A stretch of 64,000 nucleotides of DNA from Tunturiibacter empetritectus (lineage in GTDB: Bacteria; Acidobacteriota; Terriglobia; Terriglobales; Acidobacteriaceae), in contig NZ_JACCCU010000002.1 in assembly GCF_013410875.1 (NCBI RefSeq), forward strand, positions 1,116,001-1,180,000, given 5' to 3'. Position numbers and translations under genes: made by a program. Below the pieces are notes generated by a model. That model did not search any database. It was not told where the DNA came from and worked only from the letters and a program-made list of their open reading frames with translations. Shown piece by piece: positions 8,895 through 17,520 of this stretch (positions are counted from its first letter, which is position 1; every line of letters starts with the position of its first letter).

Positions 8895-10454
8895 GTGTAT
8901 AGTTTTGTCCCACGCGAGCAAATCGCCGACACACTCATCCATCTCCGCGGGCTGTTTCGTAACGTTCCACCCGTCGACGAAAAGGAATATCGGGCGCAAG
9001 AGAGAAGAGAGCTTTTGACAAAGAACCTGCTTTCGAATCTCCGCCGCACCAAGGATCATCCCACTCTTCACGCCGTTCTTGAGGTTGCGAATGCCTTCTC
9101 GCTGACTCTTGATGGTGCGCACCGACTCTTCGGATACGAGTTGGAGAGAATCAGAGAGTATGACCTCAGATTAAACGCCGGACGCACTCACATCATTGAA
9201 ACTTACCCATTCGAGCGCGATCTTCCGGTTGACCTGCCCTCACAGTTGGGCGTTGATGAGATCTTTACCAGGAATGCCACCCTACATGAACTTGTCCCGG
9301 AGTGGCAAGGCAACGTTCCTATCCATGCCTTGGAGAATGCCGATTGGCGTCAGCCACGCGCATTCTATGTGCACGTCGGAACAGAAGACAGCCTGGGCTC
9401 CAGCCTGCCGCCCGGTGCAATTGCTCTTGTAGTGCCGATAGACGAAGCAGAACAATCGCGTCCAAACCCAAGAGCAATCTATCTGCTTCAGTTCGGTAAC
9501 GGATACCGTTGCAGTCGCTGTGTCGTCAGCCGAGGAAAGCTCATATTGCTAGTCTCCGGTCGAAGACATAACGGCCCTCATGAGTTCGCTTTTCCGAAAG
9601 ACGTGAGGATTGCAGGAAGAATACGCATGTTCGCGTTGAGCCTTCCGCTGCCCGACTATTCGTTACTCCACTCTCTTCCAATGTCTGAGCACAACGCTCC
9701 GCTGGTCCTTCCCTGGGAGCATTCCTCAATGGATCGGCTGTTCGGGACGAAACATCGCCGGTTTCGGAGATCGCGTCAGGATCTTCCGCGCATTCAAGAG
9801 ACGATGGAGTCAATCTTCCATACGAAACTCAGCGGCAGGACGGAACGGCGCTATCGGCGCCATACGTCATCTATGCCCCATGTCGATGCACTGATCCGAC
9901 TCTCCGTGATGCATCTGACGCGTTACACCGATGCCCTCAGGGTGCAGCAGCCTATGCCCTCTGATCTAGGGAGGTATTCTCTCGATACTCTTCTCAATAC
10001 AAGACACTTTGCGGATCTATCGGGAAAGTTTCGCCGACCTCATATGCCCGTTCCGAGGGATCGGTGGATGGAACTCCGCAAGAAATTTGCTGAATGGCCC
10101 ATGCTGCTGTCGCTACGATTTCCGCAACTTCGCGCTTTGGACGATCGAGTGGTTCTACTTCCGCAGGGCAGCGCACTTCAGGGTGTCGATCCACCCATCT
10201 CTCCAGGCTCTCTCATTCTTTTGGAAGAAATACCCGGTATCTCTGAGATTCAGAGCGACACAACAAAGGCCGGCTGGGGCCGCCGGCTCTATGCGTTTCG
10301 TAGAGGCGCGGATCTACGATGCGGCTACTTGGATAGAAATGAGGATCGTTACACTCTTCTTGTCGGCTCTGACGGTGCCGGCGAAGCGATTTCGATTCGT
10401 CAAGACGAAATTCACCAGCTTAAGCGCATCTCCGGCGTTGCTGTGCCGCTATAA
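8895..10454 (+). CDS. Large regulator-like protein with N-terminal helical DNA-binding-type region
   Basis: 519 residues from GTG 8895. GAGGAGG lies 9 bases upstream, and an upstream TTG at 8877 overlaps that ribosome site, so the GTG is preferred. The N-terminus is helical with a possible helix-turn-helix (HAVLEVANAFSLTLDGAHRL). Residues about 130-180 resemble an S24/LexA-like beta domain (HVGTEDSLGSSLPPGAIAL), and another GSLILLEEIPG block of the same type lies near the C-terminus. The middle is very basic (RRFRRSRQDL). I read it as a DNA-binding regulator of XRE/S24 type, but that is inference. It is the nearest upstream gene to the lasso operon (868 bases away) and on the same strand, so it is a candidate regulator. 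Confidence 0.5.
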   Translation: MYSFVPREQIADTLIHLRGLFRNVPPVDEKEYRAQERRELLTKNLLSNLRRTKDHPTLHAVLEVANAFSLTLDGAHRLFGYELERIREYDLRLNAGRTHIIETYPFERDLPVDLPSQLGVDEIFTRNATLHELVPEWQGNVPIHALENADWRQPRAFYVHVGTEDSLGSSLPPGAIALVVPIDEAEQSRPNPRAIYLLQFGNGYRCSRCVVSRGKLILLVSGRRHNGPHEFAFPKDVRIAGRIRMFALSLPLPDYSLLHSLPMSEHNAPLVLPWEHSSMDRLFGTKHRRFRRSRQDLPRIQETMESIFHTKLSGRTERRYRRHTSSMPHVDALIRLSVMHLTRYTDALRVQQPMPSDLGRYSLDTLLNTRHFADLSGKFRRPHMPVPRDRWMELRKKFAEWPMLLSLRFPQLRALDDRVVLLPQGSALQGVDPPISPGSLILLEEIPGISEIQSDTTKAGWGRRLYAFRRGADLRCGYLDRNEDRYTLLVGSDGAGEAISIRQDEIHQLKRISGVAVPL

Positions 10455-11322
10455 CGATCTGCGTGCGGGTTTCGCTTCAGACTTTTCCTTGGGGGATCGT
10501 GGTTTCAACATAATTTGGGGTTCTTGACATGTAAGCCGGGCTAGACGTCTTGGTTAGGACTGCTTCAGATCATCCGAAGCCTTCATGATCTGCCGACCAG
10601 ATGAATATTCTGTGATTCGGTTAGAGGTTGTTTGGCTGATCGTGCCTTAGGCGTAGCCATTGCACGTGCAGACTTACCGCAAGGATGATTATCCATACTT
10701 TTAGTGGGGGCGTAGACGCGAATTGCACGTAGATAGAACCAACTCAGACAGTTGTTGCATCTCAGGATGAGACCTTTCCATCAGGCAACGCATCCTTTGC
10801 GATGCTTCGCAAAAGCTTGCGAGTGCCGGTTTTCTTCAGTTCCTACTCTGCTCGCCGTCCTTCCCCAATTCCCTTCCCACCAGCGCCAAGGTACAGTTCT
10901 ACTCGACGTTCTCCACCGACAAAGTTCCCGCTTCTGAGTGCACACTCAAGCCGCTGACGTCGTTCTTTTGTTAGTGAACAAGTTCCACGCACTGGCTGAC
11001 TGGACCTGGATCATCGCCTGTGATGACAGTTGCACTGGGATTATCGGACTTTAATTTACATTTCGGCCAATTAGCCCTCAGGGAAAGTAAGTGACTTCCT
11101 CCGGGCCCTATCGACGAGAAGTTTATACTTCGAGCTTCGACCGTTATTGCGTGTGAACCTACAGAATCTTGACAGAGCAGCGACCCAGCTATCCGATATG
11201 GGCCTGAGTTTTCGATTAAGTTTGGCCATGCGTCGGATTTTTCAGGGTCAGTACTTGGTTTGAGGTTAAGCTCTTCTCCATTGTCCGCATCCTTGCGGGG
11301 TATTAAGCAGCTGGAGGAGCCA
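10455..11322. other. Long non-coding leader region before the lasso operon
   Basis: I see no supportable gene in these 868 bases. Two TTGACA boxes occur (about 10523 and 11169). The second is followed 15-17 bases later by a weak TATCCGATAT -10-like stretch and lies about 155 bases before the first lasso gene, so it is the better promoter candidate. Small plus-strand frames here (about 15-60 codons) lack ribosome sites and lasso-precursor features. Confidence 0.35.
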
Positions 11323-11592
11323 ATGAGCATCGGCAGCAATCATATTCATACGGTCACCGATCAGGATGGCGCCGCCATCCTCGATATCGAACACGGCACG
11401 GTCACTACGCTCAATTCCACTGGGGCCTTTGTTTGGCAACGACTTGAGCGAGGCGAAGGTCTGCAGATCATTGCCGCGAGTCTTTCGCGTGATACCGGCG
11501 AAGATGTTTTAACCGTCGAGCGTGACGTGCGCGAGTTTGTCGAATCACTCAAGCAAAACAACCTCTTGTCTCGGCCTATGCGGAGGGCCTAA
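11323..11592 (+). CDS. Lasso peptide B1 protein (PqqD-family leader-binding RRE)
   Basis: 89 residues. GGAGGAGCC precedes ATG 11323, so this start is preferred over an upstream in-frame ATG at 11260. PqqD-type proteins are stand-alone RiPP recognition elements that bind the precursor leader and present it to the peptidase and cyclase. The sequence follows the family pattern: DQDGAAILDIEHGTVTTLN, then TGAFVWQRLERGE and a C-terminal helical half ending in LKQNNLLSRP. It is the first gene of a compact operon with kinase, oligopeptidase, B2, C and precursor. The next gene begins on the base after its stop codon. Confidence 0.88.
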   Translation: MSIGSNHIHTVTDQDGAAILDIEHGTVTTLNSTGAFVWQRLERGEGLQIIAASLSRDTGEDVLTVERDVREFVESLKQNNLLSRPMRRA

Positions 11593-12963
11593 ATGTCAAT
11601 CGCCGAAGCTACTATCGAGATGATCGAGTATCGGGTCATCCTTGTGCGTTCTGACTCCCGCCAGCTGCTGGCGTTCGATGCAGTTGGAGGCTACTGTCTG
11701 CCGCGTGTTCGGATTCCGCTGTTTACCCGTCCAGCGGAGCAATTGCAGAAGGCTATCAAAGCCATAGTGGGACTGCCCGTTATCATTCTCGAGTTTCTCG
11801 CCGTGGAGAACGGTTGCTGCCGCTGCGCGGTTGCTGAGGTCCTTGCTCCCGATGCAAGCTCCGAACTCAGGCCGGTGACGCTCGAGAAGATTGCGGGTGC
11901 CGAGTTATCCGAACAGGAGCGTGCCCAACTTGATTCCCTGCTTTCCGGCACCAGCCATTCCGCAGTATCCCAGATCGGCTGGATCGATCAGGCGATTGGA
12001 TGGCTTGAGTGGGAAACTGCGGCGAAGCTCTCGTCCAAGAGCCAAATCGAACAGTACAACGCGGGTGGGGCTTTCTCCCTTATCCGTTTTCCTATGGACG
12101 ATGCAACGAATTATTGGCTGAAGGCGACGGGCGAGCCAAACATACACGAACTCCCGATTACGAAGCATTTGTCCGAGCTGAGCGGTGATTGTCTCCCACA
12201 CTTCGTCTCAGTACGGCCAGAATGGAACGCCTGGTTGATGTCAGGTGGGCCCCAGGTCGAGGAGGTGACCACCGAGCCTTACAAGCTCTTCTGCTTTTTG
12301 GAAGGCGCTGCTGGATCCATAGCTGAACTTCAAATGAGAACTCAAGGACACAGCCAGACTCTGATGGACTCCGGCGTCTTCGATCAAGGCTTCGATGTCT
12401 TTCAAATGCATTCCGAAGCATTATTCGACTCTCTTGAAGAGGCCATGAGCCTGCAAACCTCATCCAGGGTTCCTCGTCTTGAACGATCACGTCTGCAGGA
12501 GATTCGCAAAATATTCGACGATGTATGCAGTCGCATGGAGCGTCTCGATCTACCCAAGACGATCGTGCATGGAGACATCAATTACGGCAATATCTTGTTC
12601 CGTTGCGGACGTTGTCAGTTCATTGACTGGTGCGAGGCATATATCGCTAATCCACTCATTTCCCTACAGCACCTGTTGCTTCTCAACAAGACGAAGGATC
12701 CGGAGCTGAGGGGCTTCATGAGCCGGGGGATCACGGACAGGTATCGAACGATCTGGTTGCGATCCTGCAATGCCGGCTCATTCGATAAGGGATTGATTTA
12801 TATGCCGCTCCTTGCGGTTGCCTCGACCTTGTATGGAAGAGGCGATTGGCTGACTTCGCCCCAACGAATTGATCCCCGACGGCAGTCGTATGCACGTAGT
12901 CTTGCGCGGCACATGGACAACGCAGCGCGCGAGCCGAAGCTGCTGGAGGCGCTATGCCACTAA
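11593..12963 (+). CDS. Nudix-like/aminoglycoside-phosphotransferase-type kinase in the lasso operon
   Basis: 456 residues. The C-terminal part carries the APH/choline-kinase catalytic loop HGDINYGN (H326, D328, N333) and the metal-binding FIDW (D345), so an active small-molecule or peptide kinase is likely. The N-terminal 120 residues (IEYRVILVRSDSRQLLAFDA, then YCLPRVRIPLFTRPAEQL) resemble a Nudix-like fold without a clear Nudix box. ATG 11593 directly follows the B1 stop, with GGAGGG inside the B1 end. It overlaps the next gene by 10 bases. Kinases that phosphorylate lasso peptides are known (the paeninodin HPr-kinase type), but this one belongs to a different superfamily. A tailoring or self-protection role is inferred. 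Confidence 0.75.
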   Translation: MSIAEATIEMIEYRVILVRSDSRQLLAFDAVGGYCLPRVRIPLFTRPAEQLQKAIKAIVGLPVIILEFLAVENGCCRCAVAEVLAPDASSELRPVTLEKIAGAELSEQERAQLDSLLSGTSHSAVSQIGWIDQAIGWLEWETAAKLSSKSQIEQYNAGGAFSLIRFPMDDATNYWLKATGEPNIHELPITKHLSELSGDCLPHFVSVRPEWNAWLMSGGPQVEEVTTEPYKLFCFLEGAAGSIAELQMRTQGHSQTLMDSGVFDQGFDVFQMHSEALFDSLEEAMSLQTSSRVPRLERSRLQEIRKIFDDVCSRMERLDLPKTIVHGDINYGNILFRCGRCQFIDWCEAYIANPLISLQHLLLLNKTKDPELRGFMSRGITDRYRTIWLRSCNAGSFDKGLIYMPLLAVASTLYGRGDWLTSPQRIDPRRQSYARSLARHMDNAAREPKLLEALCH

Positions 12964-14984
12964 CCAACTCAATTCATACTCCGGTCGAAGAACTCATCCA
13001 CGGCGTTGTGGTACGTGACCCTTATCGCTGGCTTGAAGATCGGAATCTTCCCGAAACGGAAGAATGGCTCCGCGATCAGCACTTGAGGTGCGAAGAATAT
13101 TTCGCAGACTGCATCGATCTCGACGGGCTTCGAAAGCGTGCACGTGAGTATCTGGATATCGAAGTCGTCGATCAGCCCGCAAGAGTGGCAGGCCGATACT
13201 TTTACCGTCGGCGCGATAGAGGGCAGGAACAGGCAAGCATCTACATTCGAGACATGACATCGGGACTCGAGCGGCTACTCGTCGACCCTGCGGCGGTGGG
13301 ACCCTTCACAAGCGTCGGCATCCATCACGTCTCCGACGACGGATCGATGCTCGCTTATGAGCTCAAACGGGATGGCGGAGATCGGAAAGCCATCTACATT
13401 GTAGATGTTGTGAGTGGTTACATCTTGCCTGACAGCATCGAGACCGGCTATGCGAGAGGCTTCTGCTTCACTTCGGATCTTCGAGGGTTTTATTATTGCC
13501 ACGAAGTGCTGGAATCACCGGAAGAGCATTTGATCTGCGTCCACCTGTTTGGAGAGCCGGCCGAGGATCAGGTATGTTTTCGCGCTCCACGCACGCGTGG
13601 AAGCCGCTTGCTCCTAAGAGCCGATGGGATCCATTTGGGTGCGTTGTACGTACACGAGCTCGATGGGGAGTTCGTTGTCGATTTCTGGGTCGCCCGGCGC
13701 GATGAGACGAAGATCTGGAATTGTGTGCTCGCAAATCGCACGCTCCCATTTGGCCCCATTTTGAAACAAGGTCGTCTCTTCGCTCTCAGCTACGAACATG
13801 CCTCCCGGGGGAAGCTCGTGGAGCTCGATCTCGCGGGAACTGAGATCCGGACGGTCATTGCGGAGCAGGCAGGCACAGTCCGTGAGCTCATCATGCTCGG
13901 CGACAGAATCTTTATCAACTATCTGGATCAACTGGAACATTCGGTGCGTTGCTGGAATCTCGCTGGGGAAGATATGGGCCGTATACCCATTCCCCTGAAT
14001 GGAACAGTTCAACTGCTGGCTCACCATGGCGACCATGGAAATAGTGTCTTCTACACATTCGAATCGTTCACGCAGCCGCTTGTCTTGTTTGAGTACGAGA
14101 TTGACGCCGACGAGCCACACCTCTGGCACCGGAGATGCACACCAATAGCGCCTTTGTGCACTATTCGTGAGGCCAATTACCCCTCCGGAGACGAAAAGAG
14201 CATTCCGATAACGCTCGTGACTCCCAAAGGAGTTGGTTTGAGCGGTGGATTGCCAGTGTTGATGACAAGCTATGGAGGCTTCGGTGTGTCGATGACGCCA
14301 CAGTTCTCCGTTCTCGTGTCCATCATGATGGAGCTGGGCTGTACCTTCGTGCTGCCCCACATCCGCGGCGGCGGGGAGTTCGGAAAGGATTGGCACGAAG
14401 CTGGCCGAGGAAGAAATCGCCAGGTAGCTTTCAGCGATTTCATAGCCGCCGCGGAGTGGCTGAACAGGGAAAGTTTGACTTCGCCTCGGCTTGCCATCTT
14501 TGGCGGATCGAACTCGGGGCTATTGGTCTGCGCAGCGATGACGCAGCGGCCAGATCTGTTCACCGCTGTACTCTGCATCGCTCCGCTTCTGGACATGGTG
14601 CGTTACGAATTTTTCAACCAAGCCGCGAAGTGGCGGAAGGAGTATGGGACTGTCAACGATCCGCAGGACTTCTCCGCTCTGTACGCATCTTCTCCGTACC
14701 ACCATATTGGGGACCATATCGACTATCCGTCCTTATTGTTTGTAGCCGGAGACAGCGATGATCGCTGTAATCCCGCTCATGTCAGGAAGATGGCGGCTCG
14801 TCTGCAGAACCGCGCGGCCCAACGTTCTCCCATCATCGTGGACTACTGCGGAGAACGAGGACATTCCCCGGTTCTGCCTTTATCTGTTCGCATCGAGGCC
14901 TTAGCAAGGAGAATCGCTTTTCTGTGCAAGGAGCTCAACCTGCCTGTCGTCTTCGGAGACCGTCATGAAACGGCTTGTGCTTGA
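12954..14984 (+). CDS. Cytosolic prolyl oligopeptidase (S9A) in the lasso operon
   Basis: 676 residues, the usual length for prolyl oligopeptidase, with no signal peptide. The start DPYRWLEDRNLPETEEWL is the family hallmark. Beta-propeller sequence is followed by an alpha/beta-hydrolase domain with Ser519 in GGSNSGLL, Asp602 in GDSDDRCNP and His637 in ERGHSP, so the triad is complete. In most family members the serine motif is GGSNGG; here one Gly is Ser. It overlaps the kinase gene by 10 bases and the B2 gene by 20. A role in precursor or leader turnover, or in degrading wrongly retained product, is inference. It is distinct from the exported isopeptidase-like enzyme at 17521-19827. Confidence 0.88.
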   Translation: MPLTNSIHTPVEELIHGVVVRDPYRWLEDRNLPETEEWLRDQHLRCEEYFADCIDLDGLRKRAREYLDIEVVDQPARVAGRYFYRRRDRGQEQASIYIRDMTSGLERLLVDPAAVGPFTSVGIHHVSDDGSMLAYELKRDGGDRKAIYIVDVVSGYILPDSIETGYARGFCFTSDLRGFYYCHEVLESPEEHLICVHLFGEPAEDQVCFRAPRTRGSRLLLRADGIHLGALYVHELDGEFVVDFWVARRDETKIWNCVLANRTLPFGPILKQGRLFALSYEHASRGKLVELDLAGTEIRTVIAEQAGTVRELIMLGDRIFINYLDQLEHSVRCWNLAGEDMGRIPIPLNGTVQLLAHHGDHGNSVFYTFESFTQPLVLFEYEIDADEPHLWHRRCTPIAPLCTIREANYPSGDEKSIPITLVTPKGVGLSGGLPVLMTSYGGFGVSMTPQFSVLVSIMMELGCTFVLPHIRGGGEFGKDWHEAGRGRNRQVAFSDFIAAAEWLNRESLTSPRLAIFGGSNSGLLVCAAMTQRPDLFTAVLCIAPLLDMVRYEFFNQAAKWRKEYGTVNDPQDFSALYASSPYHHIGDHIDYPSLLFVAGDSDDRCNPAHVRKMAARLQNRAAQRSPIIVDYCGERGHSPVLPLSVRIEALARRIAFLCKELNLPVVFGDRHETACA

Positions 14985-15342
14985 AAGCTGGTTATTGTTG
15001 CTCTATTTCGAATTCATCTTACGCGTCTGCGGCTTCAAACACCTTCATCGCACTGTCCGAGAGATGAAGGTACGACCCGTTGGCGAGCAGGATTGCCTGA
15101 CAAGCACCGGCCTGTGTCATGCCGTCGATCTGGCCTGCGTCTTTTATTTCAAGCGAGTGATGTGCTTGCAACGTTCAGCCGCAACGACGCTTCTGTTGCG
15201 TCGTCATGGGTGGGCAGCAGAGATGGTCATCGGAGCCCAGATAATGCCGTTCCGCTCGCACGCTTGGGTGGAGATCAAGGGTGTTGTCGTGAATGACAAA
15301 CCGTACATGCTGGATAAGTACCGGGTACTGGAGCGCTGCTGA
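14965..15342 (+). CDS. Lasso peptide B2 protein (transglutaminase-like leader peptidase)
   Basis: 125 residues. B2 cysteine proteases cut the leader from the lasso precursor using B1 to bind it. The catalytic triad is visible: Cys67 in MCLQRSAA, His99 in FRSHAWVE and Asp111 in VVNDKP. The family end VLERC is present. The N-terminal 25 residues are hydrophobic (LESWLLLLYFEFILRV), as often seen in stand-alone B2 proteins. ATG 14965 lies inside the end of the oligopeptidase gene (20-base overlap), pointing to translational coupling. C starts 13 bases after the stop. Confidence 0.93.
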   Translation: MKRLVLESWLLLLYFEFILRVCGFKHLHRTVREMKVRPVGEQDCLTSTGLCHAVDLACVFYFKRVMCLQRSAATTLLLRRHGWAAEMVIGAQIMPFRSHAWVEIKGVVVNDKPYMLDKYRVLERC

Positions 15343-15355
15343 TCTGAGGTGGGTC

Positions 15356-17200
15356 ATGAGTGTTATTTTCGGAATCAGAAAGACCGAAGGAGCGTTGGTC
15401 GAGGGGCGGCAACTACTCGACCTAGCTCACGCGACTAATCGCTATGCGCTGGATGGGACCTTTGTACGAGCCAAGGGAAGCGTCGGGATGGGCTTTCAGT
15501 CATACCGTACTCATCAGCGTGCTGATCTGGAATCCCAGCCATTCCTCGATGACTTCGGCAATATGGTCTCGTTGGATGGCCGCCTCGATAATCACAAAGA
15601 ACTTCGTGAATTGCTGGACATTCCTGGGACGGATACGGCGGATTCGCTGATCATTCTAAGGGCTTTCCGTTGCTGGGGGGAGGAGTGCTTTGCCAGATTT
15701 GTGGGAGACTGGGCGCTCGCTCTTTGGATACAAGAGAACAGCTCGCTTTACCTCGCTAGAGATCATGCCGGTACGCGGACGCTATATTTTGAAGAAACAA
15801 ACGGCCATCTTGTATGGTCGACCTTCTTGGAGACGTTCTTTGCCGATAGAAGGTCGAGGCCTCTGGATGAAGCTTATGCGGCACGCTACCTGTCGTGCCA
15901 CCCAATCGGCGACCTGACACCCTTCGCCAATATTGCTGCGGTGACCCCCGCGCACTATTTCATCTTCTCTAAGGGAACCATTGTTCGCAGACCGCACTGG
16001 CAATGGATGGTCAAAGACCGGATCACCTACAACCAGGACAGTGAGTATGAGGAACATTTCCTGAAGCTCTTTGCACAGGCTGTCGATCGTCGCACCGGTC
16101 CCGGGGCCCCGATTCTCGCGCACCTCAGCGGTGGGATGGACTCCAGCGCAATTGTTTGCATGTCCGACACCCTCAGGCTGCATCAGGGGCGACAAATAGA
16201 GCAACTGCTCGATACGGTTTCGTTTTACGACGACTCCGAGCCAGCCTGGGATGAAAAACCTTATTTTACGGCTGTGGAGTCCCAGCGAGGCAAAGTGGGT
16301 TTACATGTCGACGTATCTTCAACACGCCCAACATTCACTCCGCTGTCTTGTCCTCCAGGGGGATATCCCCTACTGCCGGGGAACGATGGGGGCTCCTACG
16401 AACAAAGGGAGCACTTTGAAGAAATCTTGGCATCGCGGGGATATCGAGTCCTCTTGTCCGGAGTCGGAGGAGATGAGCTCTTGGGGGGCGTGCCGACGCC
16501 TCTGCCCGAGCTGTCCGATTATCTCTTGACCTGCAATTTCGCTGCTTTGTTTCAGAAGACGCTTCCTTGGTGCCTGAGTTTGCGCACCTCGCTCCTACAT
16601 CTGCTTTGGGATACTGTTACGTTTTCACAGCGCGCCTATTGGAGCGGTTCATCCGGCAAGATACACCTGCCGCCATGGGCCCCCCACCGCTTGGAACCGA
16701 ACGAGGCTGATGCCAAACAAGAAGGAGGTTTGCTCCTGCCAAGTAGGGTCATGAACGGAAGAACGTGGTGGTCGATACTGGAGACCCTTCCCAGCCCCCA
16801 CCTTGCATCTTCGAGAAGAGAATACCGTTTTCCTTACCTTGACCGAGATCTGGTGGATTTCCTCCTTCGCATCCCCAATGATCAGCTCGTTCGCCCAGGC
16901 CGAAGACGCGCTCTCATGCGTAGAGCGCTCTCGGGCATTCTTCCCTCCGTTGTATTGGAGCGGCGCAGGAAGGCCTATATCGATCGAGGACCAGCTGTCA
17001 CGCTTGCCCTCTCTATAGACACAATTCTGGACTCCGTGGCGAACTCACTCCTGGCCAGGCATCGATATATCGACATTCCTAAATTCGAAAGCTTCCTTCG
17101 TCAAGTGGGATCCCAAGATCAGAGCAGGTGGGGATTGTCTCTCATGAGGACATCCCTCTTTGAAATCTGGTTGAAGTCAGGATGGGCCACCATTCCTTAA
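15356..17200 (+). CDS. Lasso peptide cyclase C (asparagine synthase-like)
   Basis: 614 residues from ATG 15356. GAGGTGG precedes it and the protein begins MSVIFGIRKTEG, the typical start of this family; an in-frame ATG at 15293 lies inside B2 and is rejected. The enzyme activates an Asp or Glu side chain by adenylation and closes the macrolactam with the core N-terminus. The N-terminal Ntn-type domain lacks the catalytic Cys2, normal for lasso cyclases. The PP-loop LSGGMDSS is at about 257-264, with further synthetase-domain sequence (LLSGVGGDELLGG; YRFPYLDRDLVDFLL). The precursor gene follows after 92 bases. Confidence 0.93.
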   Translation: MSVIFGIRKTEGALVEGRQLLDLAHATNRYALDGTFVRAKGSVGMGFQSYRTHQRADLESQPFLDDFGNMVSLDGRLDNHKELRELLDIPGTDTADSLIILRAFRCWGEECFARFVGDWALALWIQENSSLYLARDHAGTRTLYFEETNGHLVWSTFLETFFADRRSRPLDEAYAARYLSCHPIGDLTPFANIAAVTPAHYFIFSKGTIVRRPHWQWMVKDRITYNQDSEYEEHFLKLFAQAVDRRTGPGAPILAHLSGGMDSSAIVCMSDTLRLHQGRQIEQLLDTVSFYDDSEPAWDEKPYFTAVESQRGKVGLHVDVSSTRPTFTPLSCPPGGYPLLPGNDGGSYEQREHFEEILASRGYRVLLSGVGGDELLGGVPTPLPELSDYLLTCNFAALFQKTLPWCLSLRTSLLHLLWDTVTFSQRAYWSGSSGKIHLPPWAPHRLEPNEADAKQEGGLLLPSRVMNGRTWWSILETLPSPHLASSRREYRFPYLDRDLVDFLLRIPNDQLVRPGRRRALMRRALSGILPSVVLERRRKAYIDRGPAVTLALSIDTILDSVANSLLARHRYIDIPKFESFLRQVGSQDQSRWGLSLMRTSLFEIWLKSGWATIP

Positions 17201-17292
17201 ACCTGAGAAAGACGCTAGACAGTTTGCCTTCTCTGGAAGGCTACAAGTTCCGGATGGATCACCCATACGGAAGTAACAAAAGGAGTAATTCT

Positions 17293-17442
17293 ATGCGCTA
17301 TACGAAACCAGTTGTTTTGTCCTACTCCATGGCTAGTTCTTCCGTCATGGGCTCTCCGAAGGCAACCAGAAACCCTGACAACATTGAAGGTGGCATGCCT
17401 GCTTTCCTCAGCTCCGTCGGAGCATATGAGGCGGACGAGTAA
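17293..17442 (+). CDS. Candidate lasso peptide precursor
   Basis: 49 residues. ATG 17293 has an AAAGGAG site 8 bases upstream; an in-frame ATG at 17182 inside the C gene is unlikely. The leader carries YTKPVVL at residues 3-9, matching the Y-x-x-P motif read by B1 proteins, followed by a Ser-rich stretch ending in VMG (18-20). Later residues give acceptors Asp29 and Glu32. A core starting at Ser21 would place Asp29 at ring position 9; cores starting at Ala24 or Thr25 would put Glu32 at position 9 or 8. The usual Thr at the penultimate leader position is not obvious. The gene is last in the operon, while most lasso precursors come first. Precursor role: strong from position; core boundary: uncertain. 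Confidence 0.75.
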   Translation: MRYTKPVVLSYSMASSSVMGSPKATRNPDNIEGGMPAFLSSVGAYEADE

Positions 17443-17458
17443 CCTTCATGCTTTCCAT

Positions 17459-17499
17459 ACAGGAGTTGATTGCCGGAAATCTGGACACTCAACTCCTGT
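17459..17499. terminator. Stem-loop between the convergent lasso operons
   Basis: ACAGGAGTTGA (17459-17469) pairs exactly with TCAACTCCTGT (17489-17499) around a 19-base loop. It sits between the precursor stop (17442) and the isopeptidase stop (17521). No strong U-tract follows on either strand, so it may be a weak bidirectional terminator or a 3' stabiliser of the precursor mRNA. Confidence 0.6.
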
Positions 17500-17520
17500 G
17501 TGATATGAAAATCGTTCACA

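Noticed and set aside
10586-10740. Short plus-strand frames considered as alternative lasso precursors
   Set aside because: They lack a ribosome site, a Y-x-x-P leader motif and suitably placed acidic residues; the gene at 17293 has the first two and candidate acceptors.
10971-11339. 122-codon minus-strand frame before the lasso operon
   Set aside because: It overlaps the ribosome site and start of the B1 gene, lacks its own ribosome site and shows no domain.
13614-14396. 260-codon minus-strand frame inside the oligopeptidase gene
   Set aside because: Antisense to a conserved enzyme with a complete catalytic triad; no ribosome site or motif.
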